NCBI RefSeq assembly: GCF_024055605.1
Contig: NZ_JAMXLX010000006.1
Span: 310,001 to 374,000, forward strand
Direction of reading: 5' to 3'
Length of the DNA: 64,000 nt
Origin: Ciceribacter sichuanensis
GTDB lineage: Bacteria; Pseudomonadota; Alphaproteobacteria; Rhizobiales; Rhizobiaceae
The notes under the pieces were generated by a model. The model worked only from the letters and a program-made list of their open reading frames with translations. It was not told where the DNA came from and did no database searches. Position 1 is the stretch's first letter; the number at the start of each line of letters is the position of its first letter. A program made the position numbers and the translations under genes. This document shows positions 9,129 to 17,823 of this stretch, piece after piece.

Positions 9129-9373
9129 AGCTCGATACCCGGATGCGGCTTGCGGTTTTCCTGGATCACGGTTTCCAGGTCGATATCCGTGCCGGCCTGT
9201 GTCGCAAGTCTTGCGTAGAAGTTTGCGGCGGGTTCCCGCCCGGCCTCGCGAACCTCATAGGCTTCGAGGGCGCGCTCGACGACATCGGCAATCGACCGGT
9301 TCTCGCGGCGCGCGAGCCGGTGCGCCAGATCCCGAGCCTTGGAGCTGCGAACAGAGAGTTGCGGTTCAGCCAT
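9125..9373 (-). CDS. VapB-family antitoxin
   Basis: The protein is an 82-residue antitoxin with a ribbon-helix-helix-like N-terminus (PQLSVRSSKARDLAHRLA) and a VVERALEAYE helix. The C-terminal tail ends NRKPHPGIEL, likely the part that fills the toxin groove. I chose ATG at 9373 because GGAGG lies six bases upstream. The ATG at 9385 would itself contain that ribosome site. A promoter with a short palindrome lies just upstream, as expected for autorepression by the VapBC complex. Confidence 0.87.
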   Translation of the reverse strand: MAEPQLSVRSSKARDLAHRLARRENRSIADVVERALEAYEVREAGREPAANFYARLATQAGTDIDLETVIQENRKPHPGIEL

Positions 9374-9393
9374 CAATGCCTCCATTTTTAGGC

Positions 9394-9422
9394 AATATAA
9401 GCCTGACGGGACCTGCCATCAA
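9394..9422 (-). promoter_or_regulatory. vapBC promoter with short palindrome
   Basis: The minus-strand -35 is TTGATG (9422-9417) and the -10 is TATATT (9399-9394), 17 bases apart. The -10 is embedded in a short inverted repeat (AGGC-N7-GCCT, about 9390-9404) suited to binding the RHH antitoxin. Confidence 0.55.
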
Positions 9423-9604
9423 GATGGCAGATGGCGGCTTGCCACCATCATTATTCAATAGACCGCCGCCCTCTTTTTTGAGGAGGCATATGACGTACTC
9501 TTTGATGCGCAATCCATGAATGATACCATCAGGACGCGAAAATGCCGGGTGGTCGAGACGCGGAATTATTCATCATAAAATATCTGGAATAACAGAGGCT
9601 AGTA

Positions 9605-9886
9605 ATGAATTTATTCTTGATATCCGCGATAGTTTTTGGGTTTTCATTCATTTATCTTTTGTACCAACAAATATATGAGATAATTTTCTACCGAAACAGG
9701 GGATGGAATTTCGATATATATAACAAATTTACCGGAACAACGTTCGATAGCGATAGCAATGATCCGATGTTTGCGCAATCAAACAGAAAACGAGTGATTT
9801 TCGGAATGCCGACGTTTATGTTATTTACGCTTATTGCATTAATATGCTCGATATATGCGTATCTTTCGGAGAAAGTATACATATAA
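9605..9886 (+). CDS. small AT-rich membrane protein, unknown
   Basis: This 93-residue frame is strikingly AT-rich compared with all neighbours. It encodes two hydrophobic helices, at residues 3-20 (LFLISAIVFGFSFIYLLY) and about 69-87 (FMLFTLIALICSIYAYL). Between them is a polar segment containing DSDSNDP and NRKR. A weak ribosome site (AGAGG) precedes the ATG. AT-rich hairpins follow the stop. Composition suggests recent acquisition from a low-GC source. I recognise no family. It might be a small defence or phage-related membrane protein, but nothing in the sequence proves that. Confidence 0.5.
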   Translation: MNLFLISAIVFGFSFIYLLYQQIYEIIFYRNRGWNFDIYNKFTGTTFDSDSNDPMFAQSNRKRVIFGMPTFMLFTLIALICSIYAYLSEKVYI

Positions 9887-9942
9887 ATGTCGTTGATGTG
9901 CTATGATTCCAGCGTGCAAATAATTTTTTTAGGAAAATAAAT

Positions 9943-10034
9943 ATTTATTCTTCAAAGAATAAATCAAAAATTCCCTCTCTCGTCGAGCAGAGGGGCAGCG
10001 ACCGTGTCATAGTGCCTTCTGCTCGATGAGAGAG
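9943..10034. repeat. two consecutive strong hairpins
   Basis: First, a perfect 10-bp inverted repeat, ATTTATTCTT / AAGAATAAAT, with a 2-base loop (9943-9964). Second, a 17-bp inverted repeat, CTCTCTCGTCGAGCAGA (9975-9991) with TCTGCTCGATGAGAGAG (10018-10034). The second has one G-T wobble and a 26-base loop. They may terminate the upstream small gene or form a structured RNA. Confidence 0.55.
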
Positions 10035-10420
10035 AAGGCCGATTTCGGAGGTTTTTGGTGAGCTCCGTGAACCTATCTGTGAACGAAGCCCATAGCACAA
10101 GGCGAGCATGGATCTCATGCAGAGTCCCGCGCGAGCGTAAGATTTATATCAGTAATATTTAACATTGAGGTTGCCGCTGTCGGACGAGGGCGGTACTCCG
10201 CTGACGCAGGCGAAATCCATCGACACCGTCGCGACCAGTATTCCCGGCGATCTCCTCCCCAACCTCCTCCGCTATTCGCTCCATTCTGGCGTCATCAGGC
10301 TTCCGCAATCACATCGTGATCGCTTCGGGGTGCTTTTGTCGCAGGAGGCAACGTTGCCTTGCATGGTTGCGGACATCTATTCTTCGGCGAGAGTGCGGAG
10401 AAGAGGCAGGGGGATAGCAG
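10035..10420. other. leader region upstream of the P-type ATPase
   Basis: About 385 bases without a convincing gene. An AT-rich patch at 10141-10165 probably holds a promoter. A long downstream leader of about 250 bases would then precede the GTG start at 10421. No riboswitch was recognised. Confidence 0.4.
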
Positions 10421-13135
10421 GTGGATAACGGCGCCAAGGAAACGCGATACTGGCACAGCCAGTCCACCGAAGACGTCCTCGCCCAGCTCTCGGCAACGGC
10501 TCATGGCCTGAAGCAGGCCGAGGCCGAGCGACGGCTGGCGAGCTATGGGCCGAATGAATTGCCGGAGACCACGGGACGTCCCGCCTGGCTGCGTTTCCTC
10601 TCCCAGTTCAACAATGTGCTGATCTATTTCCTGCTGGTTGCGGCGGCGGCGGCCTTTCTGCTCGATCATGTCATCGATGCCAGCGTCATCGTCGCGGTCG
10701 TCTTGCTCAATGCCATCGTCGGCTATGTGCAGGAGGGCAAGGCCGAGGAGGCGCTGAACGCCATCCGCAGCATGATCTCGCCGCAAGCCAATGTTCTGCG
10801 CGATGGTCGCAAGTCGGCGATCCCGGTGCGTGAACTGGTTCCGGGCGATGTCGTTTTCATCGAGGCCGGCGACAAGGTGCCGGCGGATCTTCGCCTGTTG
10901 CGCGCCCGCCGCCTGCTGATCGACGAGGCGCTTCTGACCGGCGAATCCGTCGCCGCCGAAAAGCACGAATTGCCGGTTGCAGCCGACGCAGCGCTCGGCG
11001 ACCGCCAGTGCCTTGCCTTTTCCGGAACGCTGGTTGCTGCCGGCCAAGGGACCGGCGTCGTCGTGGAAACGGGCCTGCAGACCGAAATCGGCCGCATCAG
11101 CAGCCTGTTGCAGAATGTCGAGCCGTTGAGCACGCCGCTGCTGCGGCAGATCGATGTCTTTGCCCGGCGTTTCACCTGGGTCGTCTTCATCGGCGGCGCC
11201 CTGCTCTTTGCCTTCGCCGTGCTCGTTCGCGGTTTCGATTGGGTCGAGGCGCTGATCGCCGTGGTGGCGCTCGCCGTCGGCGTGGTGCCCGAAGGGCTGC
11301 CTGCCGTCATCACCATTACGCTTGCCATCGGCGTTCGCCGCATGGCTTCGCGCAATGCCGTCATCCGCAAGCTGCCGGCCGTCGAAACGCTCGGCGCCAC
11401 CTCCGTTATCTGCACCGACAAGACCGGGACACTGACCCGCAACGAGATGACCGCGCGGCGGATCGAGACGGCGGTCAGCCGCCTTTCGGTCGGCGGTGCG
11501 GGTTATGTGCCCGAGGGCGAGCTGACGAGCCCGGATGGCGATGACGTCGCAGCCCTTGCCGATGCCACCGGTCTCGTCCGCTGCGGCCTGCTTTGCAACG
11601 ATGCGGACCTTTTCCAGGTCGAGGGCGGCTGGCAGGTGGCGGGCGATCCGATGGAGGGCGCGCTGGTCGCGCTCGGCATGAAGGCGGGGCTCGATCCCTC
11701 CCATGTCCGCGGGGAATGGCAGCGGCTGGACGAAATCCCCTTCGATGCCGCCCATCGCTTCATGGCGACGCTGCATCGTGCCCCGGATGGATCGCCGGAT
11801 GGATCGTATGTCGTTTTCATCAAGGGCGCCGTCGAAGCGCTGCTCGCCATGGCGGCGAAGGAGGAGACGGACGACGTGGCCGGCCGCGCCTTCTGGGAAG
11901 AGCGGATCGCCAATGCCGGAGCCGAGGGCGAGCGCGTTTTGGGCTTTGCCGTGAAACATCTTGCGGCACGCCCGGAGACGTTCACCTTCGAGACTCTTGC
12001 CGGCGGCATTGAATTTCTCGGTATCGTCGGTTTCATCGATCCTCCGCGGCGGGAGGTGATCGATGCGGTGGCCGAGTGCCGCTCCGCCGGCATCGCCATC
12101 AAGATGATTACCGGCGACCATGCTGCAACGGCGCTGGCGATTGCCCGCCAGTTGGACCTTGCCGAAGACCCCGAGGTCATCACCGGCGCGGAGGTCGAGG
12201 CGGCGAGCGATGACGATTTGAGGGAGATCGTCGAGCGCGTTTCGGTCTTTGCCCGCACCACGCCGGAACACAAGCTGCGCATCGTGCGCGCGCTTCAGCG
12301 CAACGGGCATATCGTGGCGATGACCGGCGACGGCGTGAACGACGCTCCAGCCCTCAGCCAGGCGGATGTCGGAACGGCCATGGGTATCAAGGGCACCGAG
12401 GCGGCGAAGGAAGCCGCCCAGATGGTGCTTCTCGACGACAATTTCGCCTCCATCGTCAATGCGGTGCGCGAGGGGCGCAGGGTTCAGGACAATATCCGCA
12501 AGGTGATTTCCTGGGAGATCCCGACCAACGGTGCGGAAACCCTTGCCGTGGTGCTTGCCATTCTCGCGGGCTTCGCCCTGCCGATGACGGCGACCCAGAT
12601 CCTCTGGAGCAACCTGATCCTGGCGGCGACGCTCGGCCTCGTTCTCGCTTTCGAGCCGCCGGAACCCGGCATCATGCGGCGCCGGCCACGAGCCGCGAAT
12701 GCGCCGCTCCTGTCCCCTTTCCTGCTCTGGCGCGTGGTGGTGGTCTCCATCCTTCTCGCTACGGCCGCGCTCGGCATCTTCTTCTTCGCGCTGGGAACCG
12801 GCCGCGATGTGGAGACGGCGAGAACCATGGTCGTCAACATGTTCGTCGTTGCCGAAATCTTCTACCTGTTCAACGTTCGCTATCTGCATGTCCCCTCCAT
12901 CACCGTCATCGGGATCAGGGGAACGCCGGCGGTGCTGACTGCCATCGGGATGCTGGTCGCCGCCCAACTGCTCTTCACCTACGCCCCTTTCATGAACCGG
13001 CTCTTCGACACCCGCCCCCTCGGCCTGCTGGATGGTGCGCTCATGGTGGTCATAGGGGCGGTGCTGATGCTGCTGCTCGAGGTCGAGAAGGTCCTGGTGC
13101 GCCGGCTCGGCTGGTTCGCGGAGCTTCGCGACTGA
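10421..13135 (+). CDS. P-type cation-transporting ATPase (P2-like)
   Basis: The 904-residue protein has all landmarks of a P2-type pump. These are a cation ATPase N-terminal domain (HSQSTEDVLAQL), the actuator motif TGES (173-176), PEGLP in TM4 (290-294), the phosphorylation motif DKTGT with Asp333, and the hinge TGDGVNDAP from residue 635. The TM6 segment reads NLILAATLGLVLAFEP, lacking the Asp found in SERCA/PMR1 pumps, so the transported ion is uncertain. Prokaryotic relatives are annotated for Ca2+, Na+/K+ or broad cations. The GTG start has GCAGGGGG upstream. It is followed after 19 bases by a universal stress protein gene, probably in one operon. Confidence 0.88.
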   Translation: MDNGAKETRYWHSQSTEDVLAQLSATAHGLKQAEAERRLASYGPNELPETTGRPAWLRFLSQFNNVLIYFLLVAAAAAFLLDHVIDASVIVAVVLLNAIVGYVQEGKAEEALNAIRSMISPQANVLRDGRKSAIPVRELVPGDVVFIEAGDKVPADLRLLRARRLLIDEALLTGESVAAEKHELPVAADAALGDRQCLAFSGTLVAAGQGTGVVVETGLQTEIGRISSLLQNVEPLSTPLLRQIDVFARRFTWVVFIGGALLFAFAVLVRGFDWVEALIAVVALAVGVVPEGLPAVITITLAIGVRRMASRNAVIRKLPAVETLGATSVICTDKTGTLTRNEMTARRIETAVSRLSVGGAGYVPEGELTSPDGDDVAALADATGLVRCGLLCNDADLFQVEGGWQVAGDPMEGALVALGMKAGLDPSHVRGEWQRLDEIPFDAAHRFMATLHRAPDGSPDGSYVVFIKGAVEALLAMAAKEETDDVAGRAFWEERIANAGAEGERVLGFAVKHLAARPETFTFETLAGGIEFLGIVGFIDPPRREVIDAVAECRSAGIAIKMITGDHAATALAIARQLDLAEDPEVITGAEVEAASDDDLREIVERVSVFARTTPEHKLRIVRALQRNGHIVAMTGDGVNDAPALSQADVGTAMGIKGTEAAKEAAQMVLLDDNFASIVNAVREGRRVQDNIRKVISWEIPTNGAETLAVVLAILAGFALPMTATQILWSNLILAATLGLVLAFEPPEPGIMRRRPRAANAPLLSPFLLWRVVVVSILLATAALGIFFFALGTGRDVETARTMVVNMFVVAEIFYLFNVRYLHVPSITVIGIRGTPAVLTAIGMLVAAQLLFTYAPFMNRLFDTRPLGLLDGALMVVIGAVLMLLLEVEKVLVRRLGWFAELRD

Positions 13136-13154
13136 TGGTCTCGGGAGTGATTTC

Positions 13155-13628
13155 ATGCCGACGACGCTGGCTCGGTCCGCGGTCGGCCTCCTGCAGCACT
13201 CTCACTCGTCGGATGTCATCGAGGTTTCCAATGGTCTCGGGATCGGCCGCAACGCCGCGATCTCCCTCTTCCACGTGTTCGACGCCGCCGCCTCCACGAT
13301 GACGGCGCGCACGGGCGTCGCCCGCAAGGAGATCAGCGCTTACGTGAATGACGAGAAGAGGAAGGCCTCGGTCGCGTTCCTGAAATTCATCGAGACCCAG
13401 CCGATCGATCCGCGCGCCATTCACGTCGTGCCGGAACGCGGTTCCGTCGCCGTCGCCGCCGCTGCCATCGCGACGCTCGCGGTGCAGATTTCCGCCGACC
13501 TGATCGTGGTCGGCACTCGTGGCCGCAACGGCGCCAGGAAGCTCTTCCTCGGCAGCGTGGCGGAAAAGATCATCGGCGAAAGCGAGTGCGATACGCTTGC
13601 CGTTCCGCCCTCCGAGCGGAGCAACTGA
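13155..13628 (+). CDS. universal stress protein, UspA family
   Basis: This 157-residue cytoplasmic protein contains the nucleotide-binding signature GTRGRNGARKLFLGSVAEKI near the C-terminus (G-2x-G-9x-G-S type). It also has an ADLIVVGT strand and a DTLAVPPSE tail, so it belongs to the ATP-binding class. The N-terminus (TLARSAVGLLQ) is shorter and less typical than usual, lacking the common VDGS segment. It begins 19 bases after the P-type ATPase stop, with GGAG before the ATG. The context suggests a stress-induced ion-transport operon. A GC-rich hairpin follows. Confidence 0.82.
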   Translation: MPTTLARSAVGLLQHSHSSDVIEVSNGLGIGRNAAISLFHVFDAAASTMTARTGVARKEISAYVNDEKRKASVAFLKFIETQPIDPRAIHVVPERGSVAVAAAAIATLAVQISADLIVVGTRGRNGARKLFLGSVAEKIIGESECDTLAVPPSERSN

Positions 13629-13647
13629 CCCCGCAGCAAAGTCCCCT

Positions 13648-13681
13648 CCCCTCCCCCGAGGCCGTTTTTCCGGGGGAGGGG
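13648..13681 (+). terminator. GC-rich hairpin after the ATPase-usp operon
   Basis: An 11-bp stem (CCCCTCCCCCG with CGGGGGAGGGG) encloses a loop containing GTTTTTC. There is no downstream T-run, so termination is inferred from position and stability only. Confidence 0.5.
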
Positions 13682-13846
13682 GGCCATGTGATCGGCAGGG
13701 GGGCTGGAACGACGATTCATCGATCGTTTACCATGCTATCCCGCCCCTTCCCGTCGCAGTCGCCAGATCGATATAGCGTTGGCGCAGGCTGAATGTGCCG
13801 ATCCATGCATCGGCGAATCGTCGGGGCGGATGACAAGCTGGAGCGT

Positions 13847-13862
13847 GTTGACAGCTGTCAAC
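13847..13862. promoter_or_regulatory. parS: parS centromere site 1 for RepB
   Basis: Perfect 16-bp palindrome GTTGACAGCTGTCAAC, matching the repABC-type parS pattern GTTNNCNGCNGNNAAC. It lies in the gap between the usp gene and the MFS gene. Confidence 0.8.
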
Positions 13863-14053
13863 AGTCTCCGCGGCTGGCAACGGTGGAAAACCGGAGCGCC
13901 GTTTTCCCGGTCTCGGCGGATGTTTCGAAGGCGTACTTTCAGAAATAGCCCGATCCGCTATCGTCTGCTGATCGGAATGGTGGCTCCAAGCGGAAGCAGA
14001 ACGGGAACCTCACTGATGCCATCTGAAGGCTTCGGCTTCGCACCCCTCCCCCT

Positions 14054-14069
14054 GTTGACAGCTGTCAAC
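14054..14069. promoter_or_regulatory. parS: parS centromere site 2 for RepB
   Basis: Second exact copy of GTTGACAGCTGTCAAC, 207 bases from site 1 and in the same intergenic gap (13629-14188). That gap otherwise holds no supported gene. Confidence 0.8.
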
Positions 14070-14188
14070 GGCTTCGGTGCGGTGATCCCGAAACACGTCC
14101 GGCAGAAGCCCTGGCACGCAGAACGAAGCCACCTCGCTCGCGATCGGATGGGCGCGGACGAGGAGGTTTTTCGTCTCACGGGTTATCT

Positions 14189-15715
14189 CTACACCGATGC
14201 TCCCTGCTCAGCCTCGCCGACATCGGCGATCACCCTTCCGGGCAGGAGGACGAAGATCGCGACGGCGCAGAAAACGGTGACGGCGGCGAGCCACCAGCAG
14301 AGCGTCGAGAATGCCGTCTGGTAGGCTTCGCGCAAAAGGCCAACTTGCAGGTTGGTGGACAATGTCGCGGCGCCCGTCAGATCGCCGACGGCGAGGCGCT
14401 GTCCGGCCTCCTGCAGAACCGACGGGGCGAGGGGCGCGAGGTGGCCAAGCGAGGTCGAGATCAGGCCGGCCAGTGCGGCGCTGACGATGGCGAGCGCGAC
14501 ACCCTCGCCCGCCACGCGGACCGTGCTGAAAATTCCGGTCGCCATTCCCGCGCGTTCGACCGACACGACAGAGACGGAAAGACCATCCATCAGCCCCCAG
14601 GGCAGACCTGCGCCGATGCCGACGACGAGCATGGGCAGAACGATCATCGCGCCATCCTCCATCCTGATCGTGGCAAGCCAGACAAGGCCGGCGGCGGCGA
14701 TGAGAAGACCGATGCCGGAAAGGATGCCCGGCGAGACATGCCGCGCCAGCATCGTCGCGACGATCGGCACGACGAGCATCGGAGCGGAGAGACCGAGCAT
14801 CAGCAGCCCCGCCTTCACCGCGCCCTGCTGCTCGATGCCGATCAGCCGCAGGGGAACAATCACCAGCAGAACCACGAAGCAGGCGCAGGTCGCGACCGGT
14901 AGCAACTGCACGCCGACGAAGCGCGGATACCGGAAGAGCGAGAGGTCCAGCATCGGTCGTTCGGCGCGCATTTCAATGAGGATGAAGGTTGCGAACGACA
15001 GGACGAACCCTGCGGCAAGAGCGGTCGCGCCGAGTGCTCCGAGGGAGGGCAACTCGATCATCGCCACGGTGAAGAGGGTGAGCGTCAGGGTGAAACTCAA
15101 GGCGCCGGCACAGTCGAGTTTGCCGGCATCGGGGTCCTTCGTCTCGCGCATGCGCGGCGGACCGAGGATCAGGGCGAGAAGGCCGAACAGTCCGACGACG
15201 ACGAATATCGCCCGCCATCCCACCATCTCGATCAGCGCTCCGGTCAGGAGGGGACCGGAAGCGAGGCCGACGCCGAAGGTCGTTCCCAGCAGCCCGAAGG
15301 CTCGCGTTCTTGCGTGACCGTCGAATTCCTGCGCCAGCGCCGCCGTGCCGCCGGCAAGTGCGGCGGCAGCACCCACGCCCTGCCCTGCCCGCAGGATATC
15401 GATCAGCCAGATCGACGGCGCCAGCCCGAGCGCCAGCGAAAAACCGACGAACAGCGCAAGGCCGATCAGGAACACACGCCGCCTGCCGTAACGGTCGGCC
15501 AGCGCACCGGCCGCCATCAGAAGACTGCCGAAGGCCAGCATGAAGGCATTGGTGATCCAGGTGAGGCTCTCGGGCGAGCCGCCCAGATCCAGACCGATTG
15601 AAGGCGTGGCCACCGCGCCGGCCGAGAAGCTCAAGGGAAGGGTGAGGGCGGCGAGGCATACAGCCGCCAGCACCGAATTGCGGTGGGCGGGCGGCCGGGG
15701 AGGGATATCGTTCAT
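14189..15715 (-). CDS. MFS exporter, 14-helix DHA2 type
   Basis: The 508-residue membrane protein has about 14 hydrophobic helices. The MFS motif A is GALADRYGRRRVFLIG (about residues 70-85) and a motif C-like segment is LGTTFGVGLASGPLLTGALI. Both are typical of drug:H+ antiporter family 2 (EmrB/QacA-like). It should export drugs or organic compounds through the inner membrane. No membrane-fusion partner gene is adjacent. It is divergently transcribed from a LysR regulator at 15949, a standard arrangement for inducible efflux. The intergenic space contains rhizobial palindromes. Confidence 0.88.
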   Translation of the reverse strand: MNDIPPRPPAHRNSVLAAVCLAALTLPLSFSAGAVATPSIGLDLGGSPESLTWITNAFMLAFGSLLMAAGALADRYGRRRVFLIGLALFVGFSLALGLAPSIWLIDILRAGQGVGAAAALAGGTAALAQEFDGHARTRAFGLLGTTFGVGLASGPLLTGALIEMVGWRAIFVVVGLFGLLALILGPPRMRETKDPDAGKLDCAGALSFTLTLTLFTVAMIELPSLGALGATALAAGFVLSFATFILIEMRAERPMLDLSLFRYPRFVGVQLLPVATCACFVVLLVIVPLRLIGIEQQGAVKAGLLMLGLSAPMLVVPIVATMLARHVSPGILSGIGLLIAAAGLVWLATIRMEDGAMIVLPMLVVGIGAGLPWGLMDGLSVSVVSVERAGMATGIFSTVRVAGEGVALAIVSAALAGLISTSLGHLAPLAPSVLQEAGQRLAVGDLTGAATLSTNLQVGLLREAYQTAFSTLCWWLAAVTVFCAVAIFVLLPGRVIADVGEAEQGASV

Positions 15716-15749
15716 GCGAACTCCGATGCTGGGACAGGTTCCCCCGACC

Positions 15750-15839
15750 CTGGAGCGCTGTGCGTCCGGATGGACGCGCAGCGCTCCAGTTTATTGAATC
15801 CACGCATCGAGCTTTCCGAAAATCGGTTCCGATTTTCGG
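15750..15839. repeat. rhizobial intergenic palindromic repeat
   Basis: Two hairpins lie in tandem. The first has 18-bp arms (CTGGAGCGCTGTGCGTCC at 15750-15767 against 15772-15789, one wobble). The second has perfect 10-bp arms, CCGAAAATCG / CGATTTTCGG (15816-15839). The GAGCGC-ended layout resembles dispersed repeats common in Rhizobium and Agrobacterium intergenic regions. Confidence 0.6.
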
Positions 15840-15948
15840 GCCGATGCGCTGGAGCCGGGTATCGGGCGCATCTTCGTGATATCAGCCGAAGTCGATAATC
15901 GGCCTCATGGTCCTTTCATTGCGGATCGATATTCTCTAATTCAGAAAT

Positions 15949-16839
15949 ATGGACAAGCTGAGCGAAATCTTTGCCTTCGTGCGCGTTGCCGAACGGCTGA
16001 ACTTTGCCAAGGCCGGACAGAGCCTCGGCCTGTCGCCTTCCGCAATCGGCAAGAGCGTTGCGCGTCTGGAAGCCTCGCTCGGCGTGCGACTGTTCAACCG
16101 CACCACGCGTCAGGTCTCGTTGACCAATGAAGGGCAGATGTTGTTCGAGCGTTACAGGGCGATATTGACGGACCTGCAGGATGCCCATGAAGCGGTGAAC
16201 GGAGAGATGGCCGAGCCGCGCGGCAGCCTGCGGGTGACGCTGCCGACCATCGGCTATCGCTTCCTGCTGCCGATCATCCCGGAGTTTCGCCGGCGCTATC
16301 CGGAGATCGATCTGGAACTCGACTTCAACGACAGGCAGGTCGACCTGATCGAGGGCGGGTTCGACGCCGCGATCCGCAGCGGCAGGCTCGACGATTCCAG
16401 CCTGATGTCACGACGCCTCGGACCCTTCCGTTTCGTGCTGTGCGGATCGCCCGACTACTTCAGGCGTATGGGGTCGCCTGTGCACCCGGACCAGCTTCAG
16501 GACCATGAGGCGCTACGCTTTCGCTTTCCCACCTCCGGCAAGTTTCAGGAGTGGAAGCTGGCGAACGGCGACAATCCCCTGTCGAAGATGCGGGTCGCGC
16601 TGACCTGCGGCAACATGGAAGCGATCCGGGCCGCCGCGATCGACGGCCTCGGCCTTGCCTACATGCCCGAGTTCCTGGCGGCGGATGCGATCCGCGACCT
16701 TTTGCTCGAAGCCGTCCTGCAGGAACACCTCGCAGCCCCCGGCCACTTCTCGATCCTCTGGCCATCCGCCCGGTTCATGACCCCCAGGCTCCGGGCCTTC
16801 ATCGACTTTGTCGCCGAGAGATTGTTCACCGGGGTCTGA
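15949..16839 (+). CDS. LysR-family transcriptional regulator
   Basis: The 296-residue protein has an N-terminal winged HTH (KLSEIFAFVRVAERLNFAKAGQSLGLSPSAIGKSVARLEASLGVRLFNRTTR, residues about 3-54) and a C-terminal periplasmic-binding-like effector domain beginning around LRVTLPTIGYRFLLP. It is divergent from the MFS exporter gene, so it most likely controls that gene and itself. The inducer cannot be deduced. The short form without extra domains is typical of the family. Confidence 0.9.
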   Translation: MDKLSEIFAFVRVAERLNFAKAGQSLGLSPSAIGKSVARLEASLGVRLFNRTTRQVSLTNEGQMLFERYRAILTDLQDAHEAVNGEMAEPRGSLRVTLPTIGYRFLLPIIPEFRRRYPEIDLELDFNDRQVDLIEGGFDAAIRSGRLDDSSLMSRRLGPFRFVLCGSPDYFRRMGSPVHPDQLQDHEALRFRFPTSGKFQEWKLANGDNPLSKMRVALTCGNMEAIRAAAIDGLGLAYMPEFLAADAIRDLLLEAVLQEHLAAPGHFSILWPSARFMTPRLRAFIDFVAERLFTGV

Positions 16840-16899
16840 CCGGGGCGGTCGCCGGGACGGAGCGATATCTGTCAGTCGGGAAGGGGAGGCGTCCCCGAC

Positions 16900-16915
16900 G
16901 TTGACAGCTGTCAAC
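16900..16915. promoter_or_regulatory. parS: parS centromere site 3 for RepB
   Basis: Third exact copy of GTTGACAGCTGTCAAC, located just after the LysR gene and about 0.9 kb upstream of repA. Confidence 0.8.
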
Positions 16916-17082
16916 AACGTCCTGTCGAGGGAGCTTGCCCATCCGGATTTCTTGCCCGGTGCACCGGAAGAGGGGAGGGGGCGATTTTTTTCTCCCGAGA
17001 ATTCAGCTCAGCGTCTCGCCGTTCCTTGGCTTCCCGAACTCTCCGGCATGAAAACATTTCGTCGCGGTACAAGGGAGGGCCC

Positions 17083-17370
17083 TCACGCCGCGCCAACGAT
17101 TTCCACATAGCCGCGCCGACGCTTGGAGCGGGCAAGTGCTGCCGCCGCCCGTTGTGCGGTGTCCGGATCGGCATGAGGTTCCGTCCTGCGGCGGCCCTGC
17201 CTTCCGATCCGACCCCATTCGCGGATCAGCAGGATTTCGCCGAACAGGTCGCGCTCGACCGACAGGCGGTAGAAGCGTTTCATGTTGCGCGCGGGGTCGC
17301 GGCGCTCGAGGTGAAAGAGGGGTGCTTCGTTCATGCCGTCATTGTCGGATGCGCTGGTTGCCGCGTCCAA
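17083..17370 (-). CDS. WGR-domain protein
   Basis: A small protein (83-95 residues) consisting almost only of a WGR domain: DPARNMKRFYRLSVERDLFG, then LIREWGRIGRQGRRRTEPHAD. The end resembles RRGYVE. WGR domains occur in PARPs and MolR-type regulators and are thought to bind nucleic acids. Stand-alone copies are frequent on rhizobial plasmids. The TTG at 17370 has a good AGGAAAG ribosome site; ATG at 17334 is the alternative. It is flanked by parS sites on both sides, upstream of repA but on the opposite strand. Confidence 0.8.
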   Translation of the reverse strand: MDAATSASDNDGMNEAPLFHLERRDPARNMKRFYRLSVERDLFGEILLIREWGRIGRQGRRRTEPHADPDTAQRAAAALARSKRRRGYVEIVGAA

Positions 17371-17456
17371 CGACTTTCCTGAATCGGTCGGCCGTCATCG
17401 ATTCATGTTGATTATGGCTTACGGGCAAAAGGCGACTCTTTGCGGCTCTCGCCGCC

Positions 17457-17472
17457 GTTGACTGCTGTCAAC
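17457..17472. promoter_or_regulatory. parS: parS centromere site 4 (one-base variant)
   Basis: GTTGACTGCTGTCAAC differs by one base from sites 1-3 and still fits the repABC parS consensus. It is the closest site to repA, about 350 bases upstream of it. Confidence 0.75.
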
Positions 17473-17617
17473 GGAGCGGAGCGGGGAAGGGCGGAGAAAA
17501 TAATCCTTTTGAATCAAGCCCGGACCACGAAATTCATCCCCGCCCGTATGCCCCGGTCTATGATCGCGGGCATGAGAAACGGCGTGGAAAGGTAAGATTT
17601 TGTTAACCAAAAAGGAC

Positions 17618-17683
17618 TTGACGCGACTCGGAGCATGCTCCACGCTTTTTACGGAAAAGGGCGGAGATGAGAAGATTTTCCGT
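17618..17683 (+). promoter_or_regulatory. repABC upstream control region
   Basis: The region holds a TTGACG box at 17618-17623, a 12-bp perfect palindrome GGAGCATGCTCC (17630-17641) and an 8-bp inverted repeat ACGGAAAA / TTTTCCGT (17651-17683). RepA (with RepB) normally autorepresses from such sites upstream of repA. The exact promoter is uncertain. Confidence 0.45.
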
Positions 17684-17823
17684 AAATTTAAAAAGTCTCT
17701 GTAGGTTTTCTGCCCCGCGTATATGCGTGAAAGCGAGAATCGCGCAGAATATGGAATTGAACCCTGCAAGCGCCAGCGCCTCCGGATGCGCTTCGCAAGC
17801 AGGATAACAGATGGAGAGATCCG

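Noticed and set aside
10295..13156. Long minus-strand open frame opposite the P-type ATPase
   Set aside because: It is a mirror of the ATPase coding frame with Arg/His/Asp-rich nonsense composition and no motifs.
13779..14324. Plus-strand frame covering the first two parS sites
   Set aside because: The coding content is unlikely and the region is explained by parS palindromes and the end of the MFS gene.
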